Shown here: piece after piece, positions 7,985 through 17,233 of the stretch
Layout: each line of letters opens with the position of its first letter
Numbering within the stretch: position 1 is the first letter of the stretch
Source of the DNA: Ruminococcaceae bacterium UBA5396
GTDB taxonomy: Bacteria > Bacillota > Clostridia > Oscillospirales > Acutalibacteraceae
Direction: 5' to 3'
NCBI GenBank assembly: GCA_002410715.1
Contig: DHOG01000133.1
Coordinates: 14,123 to 44,756 of the forward strand
Length of the DNA: 30,634 bases
Notes under the pieces: generated by a model
Database searches by the model: none
What the model was told of the DNA's origin: nothing
What the model saw: only the letters and a program-made list of their open reading frames with translations
Made by a program: the position numbers and the translations under genes

Positions 7985-8245
7985 TGTCATGTTTTCGAGG
8001 TATAAAATCAATATAAAGACAATTTCACCTTCACTCTATTGAATACTTTGGATTGTCGTGCGATCACGATAAGATCATTGAAAGAGAGCAATACTGGAAA
8101 GCGTGCTTTAACACCATAAAAAAGGTTATAATGACAATTAGTTATTCATATCCTACATACAGCGACTAGAATCTCATTCTATCCAGTTCTGTATATTCCC
8201 ATATTATTGTGGTTGCTATTAATCTTATGATAATCCTCGCTCGAT
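7985..8245. other. Gene-free stretch with a possible coding remnant (8041-8169)
   Basis: Non-coding apart from one open stretch at 8041-8169 on the plus strand. It has no start or ribosome site, begins EYFGLSCDHDKIIEREQYWK and ends with TAG. The amino-acid composition looks like real protein, so it may be the 3' end of a deleted gene. The family is not recognised. No terminator is visible after the TetR gene. Confidence 0.3.
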
Positions 8246-8370
8246 CTATCCTTTTGCTTTTTCCTCTGCAATCTCCGCTTTCATCTGAACATTCAGCTCA
8301 GCGAGCTTTTCTTCGCATTCTCCCCGCGTCGGTGCATAGATGTTCTAGATATGCGTTTGCCGACTGCGGA
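8246..8370 (-). pseudogene. Relic of a tyrosine recombinase/integrase N-terminus
   Basis: On the minus strand, 8341 to 8249 encodes IYAPTRGECEEKLAELNVQM followed by a Lys/Glu-rich run and a TAG at 8246-8248. This resembles the region just after the N-terminal DNA-binding domain of Tn916-type and phage integrases, where a GK-x-YAKTxxECxEKL pattern is typical. Immediately upstream, one base out of frame, 8370-8344 reads AVGKRISR, which would join it naturally if a base were restored. Both ends are cut. It is best read as debris of a lost mobile element. The family call rests on pattern memory only. Confidence 0.5.
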
Positions 8371-8373
8371 TGT

Positions 8374-8389
8374 GTAATTATATAATTAC
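8374..8389. repeat. Perfect 16-bp palindrome
   Basis: GTAATTATATAATTAC is fully self-complementary and abuts the stop codon of the minus-strand lipoprotein gene, between that gene and the integrase relic. It has no adequate T tract for a terminator. It could be a chance AT-rich palindrome or a recombination scar. Confidence 0.4.
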
Positions 8390-8922
8390 TATTTATTATT
8401 TTTATCGGGTATCCCGTCCCCGGTGATTTCCAAGAAAAACTGCGGCTCAAACTCCGGCTCTATCTCGCCCGATGCGGATTGCATGTACCGAACTACAATT
8501 CTGATAGATTCATCTTGCGTACCCGGTTTGTATTTGATTCCATCGCTGTAGAAGTAGTCCTGCCACGCATGATTATAATCAAGATAAGCGTTTAATTTAT
8601 CAATGATCTCTTTGACTTGATCTTCACTTACAATATTCCAGTTAATCGTTACTTTTTTAACAAAGGACCGGGAATCATACACCTTGGTTACCTTTCCCAA
8701 GTTGGGAAAATCAGAGGGCAACATCTCCGAAGGCCAGTCGATTGTAAAAGTCGGTACCGGCTCACCTTGAGCGATTGCAGAGCTCGTATTATTTTCATTG
8801 GTTGGACTGCTGGTATCGCTTGTGGAATGACGGCTGTTTTCCTTTTCTGCATTGTCAGAAGTACATGATACAAAATAGAAAGATAACAGCATCACAAGCA
8901 CGAAAAAAAGTAATTTTTTCAT
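8389..8922 (-). CDS. Small hypothetical lipoprotein
   Basis: 177-residue secreted lipoprotein. The signal sequence is short and hydrophobic and ends YFVSC, with C20 as the likely lipid site. A Ser/Thr/Asn-rich linker follows (about residues 21-55), then a compact alpha/beta domain (FTIDWPSEMLPSDFPNLGKV to the end). The domain is reminiscent of small Clostridia lipoproteins with a DFP motif and one amphipathic helix (VKEIIDKLNAYL), but I cannot assign a named family. AAAGGGGAAA lies upstream of the ATG. It is the last gene of a four-gene minus-strand run, 16 bases after the zinc-ribbon protein. Confidence 0.8.
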   Translation of the reverse strand: MKKLLFFVLVMLLSFYFVSCTSDNAEKENSRHSTSDTSSPTNENNTSSAIAQGEPVPTFTIDWPSEMLPSDFPNLGKVTKVYDSRSFVKKVTINWNIVSEDQVKEIIDKLNAYLDYNHAWQDYFYSDGIKYKPGTQDESIRIVVRYMQSASGEIEPEFEPQFFLEITGDGIPDKNNK

Positions 8923-8938
8923 TATTCTTGTTTCCCCT

Positions 8939-9397
8939 TTATTTAATAATTGTAATGGCTCCGATGACGGGAAGTGGCTTTTGCACGCCTTTATTTGCGT
9001 TCACCATACCGATGATGACAAGCGCCAGAACAGCAATAGCCCAGCCCCAACCTATAAGCGATGTGATTGCCCATAGCCTCAATGAAATCGACAGAAGCAC
9101 GGATGAAAGGACGGTCACTACAATTTGGCCCGCAATCGACGTGAGCAGCAGCAAAAGCCCTTGATTTGCATGGAAACGTCCCATTTTTGAGCTTGGACAG
9201 GAAACGAGGGGGAGAAAAAACAGTATGTAGGACAGTATGAATATCACCTTGTTTTCCTGTGCTTCATTATTAACAGGCACAGCCTGGGCAGGTGGTTGCT
9301 CATTCATCGGTGCGGATGCAGCAACAATTGGAGAGCCGCACCCATCGCAAAATTTTGCATTGTCCATCAGTTTTTTTCCGCAGTTTATACAATTCAT
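8939..9397 (-). CDS. Zinc-ribbon membrane protein (DUF4870-like)
   Basis: 152 residues. The N-terminus is a two-CxxC zinc ribbon (MNCINCGKKL...KFCDGCG), then a Pro/Ala/Gln-rich linker to about residue 45, then three to four hydrophobic helices. The segment RFHANQGLLLLL is typical of DUF4870/Tic20-like small membrane proteins. The role is unknown. The start at 9397 has a strong GGAGGT at 9404-9409; the longer frame to 9454 has no such support. The zinc ribbon followed by membrane helices parallels the Ltp-repeat protein upstream, suggesting a family of ribbon-tagged membrane proteins in this islet. Confidence 0.82.
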   Translation of the reverse strand: MNCINCGKKLMDNAKFCDGCGSPIVAASAPMNEQPPAQAVPVNNEAQENKVIFILSYILFFLPLVSCPSSKMGRFHANQGLLLLLTSIAGQIVVTVLSSVLLSISLRLWAITSLIGWGWAIAVLALVIIGMVNANKGVQKPLPVIGAITIIK

Positions 9398-9465
9398 AAT
9401 AATACCTCCAAATATTGTAATATTATATTCTCCATAGGTAGACTGCCAATTCAATCATTTGCAGC

Positions 9466-10248
9466 TTATTCCTGCTTTTCAAAAGTAATCGTACTCACAT
9501 CTGCGCCAACAGATAAGGTGATTCGATCTCCCCCACTATTTGACGCGGCGTAAACATAGAGGTCATTGATTTCGGCTTCGTTAACATCTTCCGTAAAGCC
9601 ATGGTCTTTAATTTTTTCAACATATTCCGTAAAGGAGGGTATCACTTCAAGGCTATAATTGGTGGCGCTACCTGCCGTCCAATAGGCAACGACCTTGACG
9701 CCGGGATCAGGCAAGCCGCCCATTTTTTCGCTGTCCCATTTTTTATCGGTGCCTCCAATAACAGCGCCTTCACCTTCATCTTCGTCAGAGGGTGGCTCCC
9801 CCTTGCTGGACATAATGCTTCCTGATCCATCTTCCTTATCATACGCAAAAGCGACTGTTAAGCCCTCTTTGTTTGTGCCGTTGAATATATAATCATCCAA
9901 AGTGGCTGCATTGTAGGTGAAACCCGCGGATTTTATTTTTTCTATATACTCTTTCGCATCCTTTTCTTTCATTCCACTAAAGCCATACATTGCGCCGTCC
10001 TCGGAAATCAGAGAAGTTTCCAGCTTTGCTTTGGGCGAGTCCAACCCATGCATTTTTGATTTTTCCCATTTTTTCTCACCGATTACAACATCATTGCCAT
10101 GGTTATCCTTGTCTTTAATAATGATATTCCCGTCCTTATCCACCTTAACATTTCCACCTAAAAAGCAGCCCGCCAGCGAAATCGCCAGTATAAGCACCAG
10201 CAGCATACAAAAAATTACCCTCATTAACTTCAATCCAAAACACCTCAT
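9466..10248 (-). CDS. Lipoprotein with two tandem ~90-residue repeats
   Basis: 260-residue lipoprotein with lipobox LAGC (C28). After a short charged repeat-like stretch (VDKDGNIIIKDKDNHGND) the protein holds two related domains, residues about 58-146 and 168-256. Each begins K-K-W-(E/D)-x-(S/E)-K-M-x-G-L and carries Y-(I/V)-E-K-I-K-x-x-G-F-T about 40 residues later. They are joined by an acidic linker (EPPSDEDEGEGAV). The pattern is like DUF6591-type clostridial lipoproteins, but that assignment is tentative. The start at 10248 is uncertain: the second ATG, at 10224, is equally possible and neither has a perfect ribosome site. It lies 29 bases after the LuxR-type gene. Confidence 0.8.
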   Translation of the reverse strand: MRCFGLKLMRVIFCMLLVLILAISLAGCFLGGNVKVDKDGNIIIKDKDNHGNDVVIGEKKWEKSKMHGLDSPKAKLETSLISEDGAMYGFSGMKEKDAKEYIEKIKSAGFTYNAATLDDYIFNGTNKEGLTVAFAYDKEDGSGSIMSSKGEPPSDEDEGEGAVIGGTDKKWDSEKMGGLPDPGVKVVAYWTAGSATNYSLEVIPSFTEYVEKIKDHGFTEDVNEAEINDLYVYAASNSGGDRITLSVGADVSTITFEKQE

Positions 10249-10277
10249 TTCTAATTTTTGCCTTGATACGTGTAGAT

Positions 10278-10553
10278 TTAACTATCTTCACGATACTTGA
10301 CAATCAACTCCGCCGAAGATATTACGTTTAACTTGCTGTATATACTGTTTACATGGGCTTTTACATCACTCCGTTTCATATTTAGTCTTTGGGAACACTC
10401 TTCTGTTGAAAATCCTTCGCGCAAAAACATAAAAATCTTATACTCCAGTGTAGTAAGCAGGGAAAGCCTTTGTTGATAAGCTCCATTATTTTCATAAAGA
10501 TTTGGTTGCCCAAGCCGACTTTTTTTCATGCGGATCTTATCAATCCATGACAT
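10278..10553 (-). CDS. Single-domain LuxR/GerE-type HTH protein
   Basis: 91 residues, mostly one LuxR-type HTH (residues about 32-88: LTTLEYKIFMFLREGFSTEE, then VKAHVNSIYSKLNV). There is no receiver or ligand domain, so it resembles GerE-type stand-alone regulators. A strong AAAGGGAGG site (10564-10572) precedes the ATG at 10553. It is the first gene of the minus-strand run of lipoproteins and the zinc-ribbon protein, which it may control. It is truncated relative to response regulators, but the good start signals argue that it is intact. Confidence 0.85.
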   Translation of the reverse strand: MSWIDKIRMKKSRLGQPNLYENNGAYQQRLSLLTTLEYKIFMFLREGFSTEECSQRLNMKRSDVKAHVNSIYSKLNVISSAELIVKYREDS

Positions 10554-10641
10554 CAGCGCACCACCTCCCTTTCAGAGTTTCTTTATTTCAGCTTATGGGA
10601 GAAATAGGATTTCTGCAACCCGGTAAAAGACATGAGAACGT

Positions 10642-10679
10642 AAAAGAACGTCTCATTAGTTCTAATGAGACGTTCTTTT
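10642..10679. terminator. Perfect 17-bp hairpin between two minus-strand genes
   Basis: AAAAGAACGTCTCATTA at 10642-10658 pairs perfectly with 10663-10679 around GTTC, and both strands end in T4. For minus-strand transcription it lies after the terminator of the Ltp-repeat gene and before the LuxR-type gene, so it is either a backup terminator or a leader attenuator. Confidence 0.7.
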
Positions 10680-10710
10680 CAGCATCTTAATCATAATTAA
10701 AGCCATCTAA

Positions 10711-10749
10711 AACAAAGAACCTCGTGTCAATTTGGCGCGAGATTCTTTA
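10711..10749 (-). terminator. Terminator after the Ltp-repeat gene
   Basis: An imperfect 15-bp stem (10714-10728 with 10734-10748) lies 21 bases past the stop of the minus-strand gene. On the minus strand it is followed by TTTGTTTT. Two A-C mismatches are present in that direction. Confidence 0.6.
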
Positions 10750-10769
10750 TGGATGGTGTTATTAACTTT

Positions 10770-11588
10770 TTAGTCGTCCAAATGATCAATGGCGTACTGT
10801 GCTTCTTCTTTTGTGAATTTTTCACCGTAGTCAGAAATCAGCTGGTCATAGATTGCACTTTTAGACATGCTCATGGTCTTTTGATAAGATTTTGCTTTTT
10901 CCAATGCATTTGCTTTCCAATCAGCTTTCATGTTATCAATTGCATACTGCGCGGCATCTGCCGGAAATTTCTCTCCATATTCAGATGTTAATTGATCATA
11001 AATACCTTTTTTGGACATGTGCATTGTTTTGGAATATGATTCAGCTTTGCGTAAAGCGTTTTGAAACTCGACTGAAGGCTTTTTACCTAAAGAATACACA
11101 ATTTTAATCGTGTCTCCTTCTGTAACAACTTGGTTTGCTTTTTTGCTTTGACTGATGAAAGCGCCGCTTGCTACGGTGTTAGAATATTCTTCATCAAATT
11201 TACAAGTAATCTTATTGGTATCCGCCCATGCTTGTATATCTGCTTTACTCATTGAGCTAAAGTCCACAATGGTTACTTTAGCTTTTTCACTTGCTTTTTT
11301 TGAAGTGACGCTTGTGGTGCTAACATTACTGCTGGAATTAGTTTTATCGGAAGAATCATCTGTGTTTCCTTGGTTTCCGAGATTACTGATTACACCAATC
11401 GCTATCACCGCAATAATTACCCAAAACCACCACTTTTGAAATATAGGCTTTTTAATTGGTTTTTGCATTATAGGTGCCACAGGTGTTTGCTGAGCAACAT
11501 CAGGTTGTTCACTTGCCATTTGAAGGGCTGTACCACAGTGTTCACAAAATTTACCATTGCTTTCCGATCCACAACTTGGACATTTCAT
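10770..11588 (-). CDS. Zinc-ribbon, TM-anchored protein with PASTA-like and two Ltp repeats
   Basis: 272 residues. The domains are a zinc ribbon (C3, C6, C15, C18), a transmembrane helix (about 53-70), a Ser/Thr/Asn linker (75-100), a PASTA-like region (about 104-168, ending VVTEGDTIKIVYSLG) and two tandem ~45-residue repeats (177-220 and 227-270). The repeats share NAL-x-KA-x-SY-x-KTM-x-MSK and YGEKF-x-x-x-x-AQYAID and match the Ltp/host-cell-surface-exposed lipoprotein family. Ltp of Streptococcus phage TP-J34 blocks phage DNA injection, so superinfection exclusion is a reasonable hypothesis, but the family is also common in chromosomes with no proven role. GGAGGAG before the ATG supports the start. 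Confidence 0.87.
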   Translation of the reverse strand: MKCPSCGSESNGKFCEHCGTALQMASEQPDVAQQTPVAPIMQKPIKKPIFQKWWFWVIIAVIAIGVISNLGNQGNTDDSSDKTNSSSNVSTTSVTSKKASEKAKVTIVDFSSMSKADIQAWADTNKITCKFDEEYSNTVASGAFISQSKKANQVVTEGDTIKIVYSLGKKPSVEFQNALRKAESYSKTMHMSKKGIYDQLTSEYGEKFPADAAQYAIDNMKADWKANALEKAKSYQKTMSMSKSAIYDQLISDYGEKFTKEEAQYAIDHLDD

Positions 11589-11610
11589 GATTGTTCTCCT
11601 CCATTATTTT

Positions 11611-12314
11611 TTATATCTCTATCGGCGAGCCACAATACTCACAGCTGTTAGCTCTTCCAATAAATACAGTATTACATTGATATCATTTACATAAAAGTTT
11701 AAAAGCTTTATACCGTAATCATCCATAGTAGGTTTTATACGTTGGCATAAAAATTCGGAAAGCTCGTCAAGATAAGCATTTATTTCGAGAGCACTGATTT
11801 CTTCTTTAATTAAGTATGAAGATATTGCATCTTTTGCCTTTGTGAGAAATAGTCCTCTAAAATATTTTAAAATATCGTTCTTATTAAATGTTCCCAGTGT
11901 TCCAACAAGCTTTGTCATAAACTTGCGGCTGTCATCAATTTGAATTCCAAACTGACCAAATGAACGCAAGGGTATAAACACCTTGTATTTCGGGTCTTGC
12001 AGTTGAATGGGCGTTGCGGTTCCCCATTTAACATCAAGCGAATATACCTTGTTTATGTACCATACCTCTGCCGTAAATGGGCTTCTTCCACCAAAAGGCA
12101 TATTTATGATCTTGTTAAGTAATGGAATATTGGCTGTTTGAAGCGTATGCCTTCCAGCTGTAAACAAATCAAGTGCCTGGCCGCCCTTATATAGGATAGC
12201 TTCTTGACTTTCGTTTACAATTAGTTGTGTCCAAGTGCCGAGTTCCTCGCTTGGAAATTTCCATGCGAACACATCAGGTGTGCCATTATATTTTACTATC
12301 TCAACGATTGCCAT
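11611..12314 (-). pseudogene. SPFH/virion-core-like protein gene with internal deletion and frameshift
   Basis: The frame from the ATG at 12314 runs 231 residues to a stop at 11619 and is a clear SPFH/band-7 protein of the YdjI-like virion-core type (MAIVEIVKYNGTPDVFAWKF at the start, FYVNDINV near the end). Intact relatives continue for about 100 more residues and end in a zinc ribbon. Here the frame ends abruptly after DINV. In the next frame, ending at TAA 11611-11613, the sequence reads NSCEYCGSPIEI, the last half of such a ribbon. This indicates loss of the middle-to-C-terminal segment with a frame change. The truncated product might still be made: it has an intact start overlapping the XRE stop as TAATG. 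Confidence 0.75.
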
Positions 12315-12592
12315 TATTGGTTACCCCCTAATATTTCTTCAAGTTCATCCGTGTAGATGTCAAGTGCCTTCATAAGCTTGTTGGTGTCAGAGTTTTTGCT
12401 GAATATAAGAATAAGCGACAAAAACGTATTCCAGGTCATACTTCGTTGTCCTTTTTCAAAGAGAATTACAGTACTTCGACTAACACCAATCAAATTGGCA
12501 AGTTCCTCTTGCGTCATATTCAGTTTTGTACGCAAGGTGGGCAAATTTTCCGCCATTTTTGCAATATATTCCAATCTTTCCATTTCGTTCAT
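12314..12592 (-). CDS. XRE-family HTH regulator
   Basis: 92 residues with a Cro/CI-type HTH at about residues 17-70 (LRTKLNMTQEELANLIGVSR, then VILFEKGQRSM). The C-terminal ~25 residues are an acidic helix. ATG at 12592 is preferred over one at 12622 because AAAGGAAGGTGG lies just before it. The stop overlaps the start of the SPFH gene by one base, so the two are translated as a coupled pair. It likely represses its own promoter; the repeated GGTATG within the promoter is a possible binding site. Confidence 0.87.
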   Translation of the reverse strand: MNEMERLEYIAKMAENLPTLRTKLNMTQEELANLIGVSRSTVILFEKGQRSMTWNTFLSLILIFSKNSDTNKLMKALDIYTDELEEILGGNQ

Positions 12593-12622
12593 CAAACCAC
12601 CTTCCTTTAGGTTGGTGAGCAT

Positions 12623-12651
12623 ACCATATCATACCAATAGCCTGTTGTCAA
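12623..12651 (-). promoter_or_regulatory. Sigma-A promoter of the XRE-SPFH pair
   Basis: Reading the minus strand, TTGACA at 12651-12646, a 17-base spacer and TATGGT at 12628-12623. GGTATG occurs twice, in the spacer and at the -10 box, and could serve as a regulator site. Confidence 0.65.
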
Positions 12652-12848
12652 TACAATATGTGACATTTTGTAGGAATATGTCTCAGCAAAATTGAGGAAA
12701 TAATTTCACACCTGTTTGCATAATCAAATACAGGCATCCCGACTACAGAAAGTTTATTAGATGCAGCAAACCACCGATTAATGGAATCCTGCTCGGCAAC
12801 ATCCTTATTGGTTTTGCCAATCCGACAAAACTTATTATAAAGGGATAT
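12648..12848 (-). pseudogene. Unidentified open-frame remnant
   Basis: An uninterrupted 66-codon minus-strand frame between TAA at 12851-12849 and TGA at 12650-12648. It has no start codon with a ribosome site. It includes KTNKDVAEQDSINRWFAASN and VVGMPVFDYANRCEIISSI, which read like genuine protein. Its stop codon overlaps the -35 box of the XRE promoter. It may be the 3' end of a gene whose front part was deleted. I do not recognise the family. The rest of 12652-12884 holds nothing further. Confidence 0.35.
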
Positions 12849-12884
12849 TTACAACGCTGTTGACATTAATCCCCTGCTTGTTAC

Positions 12885-12913
12885 TTGTTTTATCTCCAAT
12901 CCTATGATAAAAT
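12885..12913 (+). promoter_or_regulatory. Candidate promoter of the AraC-type regulator
   Basis: TTGTTT at 12885-12890, a 17-base spacer and TAAAAT at 12908-12913, about 45 bases before the GTG start. The match is moderate. Confidence 0.4.
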
Positions 12914-12958
12914 ATTGTATATTATGCTCAAAACAATCTGGTTATGGAGGGGTATCTT

Positions 12959-14122
12959 GTGTATATACGGCCAATTCGCTATCAGTCGTTTAAAAAATAT
13001 GGGCATACGATTCGCAGCACCGACAATCTTACACAACTTTACAGCTATGATTATGCCTTAATTAACTGCAGGGATGGTACGGAAGATGTAGTTTTTGCCT
13101 ATGAAAACCCGGTATATATTGAGCCCGCCAGCGGAATCGGTGTTCTGGTTGTTTTATATGATGACAGCCCGGAAATCTTCTTGTTTGCCCGCCCGGTTTG
13201 TATTAATCCGGATGTTGAATTTTGTGTTCTGCCCTACGACTGCGATTTTTCCTACTACATATATAGCAGTGGTATCCACGCGGAAAGACCGTTTAATGCA
13301 CATGCCTTGGTTCGTTCTAACCGCACAAGGCTTTCGATAAATCGGATATACACCTTTCTTTATATGGAAGAAAATAAAAATTTTGTATTTAAGGGTGAGC
13401 GTCACCCTTACTGGGAATTGATGTATGTGGACATCGGGGAGCTTACCGCTGTTGTGAGCGGGGAGAAGTACCAGCTCAAGCAAGGCGAGATGATTATTTA
13501 TAGGCCTAACGAATTCCACGCAATTCACGCCAACAAAAAAAGCATGGTATCATTTTTAAATATTGCGTTTGACTTGCAAGCGGAAGGGGATGTGATTAAA
13601 CGCCGTATCTATCACATTGATAAGGATGTGCGTGATCTGCTGCGGATTATGATCTCAGAATCCCAGCGGCAGGATGAATATTCAGTGGATTTTATGGAGG
13701 CCAATCTTAAGCTCCTGCTTCTTCGGCTAATTCGCGGTGAAGTTGCGCCGCAGGAGAATGCTGCAGTTCCTTCAGAGGAGTTTGTTATAAATCGAAAGGA
13801 AATCGTACATCGTGCCAAACAGCTTATTACACAGGGCTTGTCACATGGCGATTGCAGTGTTGCCGAAATTGCTCGACAGCTTAATATCAGCACCTCCCAT
13901 CTTTATCGGATTTTTAAGGAATTTACCGGAGACAGCGTGCAGACCTTTATTATTAATGAGCGTTTTTCCCTCGCTAAAGAAATGATAGCGCTTGGCAGCA
14001 TGAATATCTCTCAAATCTCCGCGCGGCTCGATTTCTGCTCACCCACATACTTCTCAACAAAATTCAAGGATCGATTTGGCATGACACCTCGGGAATACAG
14101 CCGATCCGTTTATCGAAAGTAA
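12959..14122 (+). CDS. AraC-family transcriptional regulator with cupin sensor
   Basis: 387 residues. The C-terminal AraC double HTH covers residues about 283-385 (VAEIARQLNISTSHLYRIFK, then FCSPTYFSTKFKDRFGMTPR). A cupin sensor at about 125-205 includes HPYWELMYVDIGEL and GEMIIYRPNEFHAIH. The first ~110 residues form an additional beta-rich region (GVLVVLYDDSPEIFLFARP) that may be a second sensor fold. GTG at 12959 is chosen because GGAGGGG lies six bases upstream; the ATG at 12944 overlaps that ribosome site. It is placed directly before the GH2 and transport genes in the same direction and is the likely sugar-responsive activator of the locus. Confidence 0.9.
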   Translation: MYIRPIRYQSFKKYGHTIRSTDNLTQLYSYDYALINCRDGTEDVVFAYENPVYIEPASGIGVLVVLYDDSPEIFLFARPVCINPDVEFCVLPYDCDFSYYIYSSGIHAERPFNAHALVRSNRTRLSINRIYTFLYMEENKNFVFKGERHPYWELMYVDIGELTAVVSGEKYQLKQGEMIIYRPNEFHAIHANKKSMVSFLNIAFDLQAEGDVIKRRIYHIDKDVRDLLRIMISESQRQDEYSVDFMEANLKLLLLRLIRGEVAPQENAAVPSEEFVINRKEIVHRAKQLITQGLSHGDCSVAEIARQLNISTSHLYRIFKEFTGDSVQTFIINERFSLAKEMIALGSMNISQISARLDFCSPTYFSTKFKDRFGMTPREYSRSVYRK

Positions 14123-14138
14123 AAGCAGTCAGCAGTGA

Positions 14139-17222
<3,084 letters not shown>

Positions 17223-17233
17223 GGAGTAGGACC

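Noticed and set aside
8775..9164. 129-residue plus-strand frame
   Set aside because: It is opposite the zinc-ribbon and lipoprotein genes, which have good ribosome sites and recognisable domains; no such support here.
9917..10300. 127-residue plus-strand frame
   Set aside because: It is an antisense shadow of the duplicated lipoprotein and its signal peptide.
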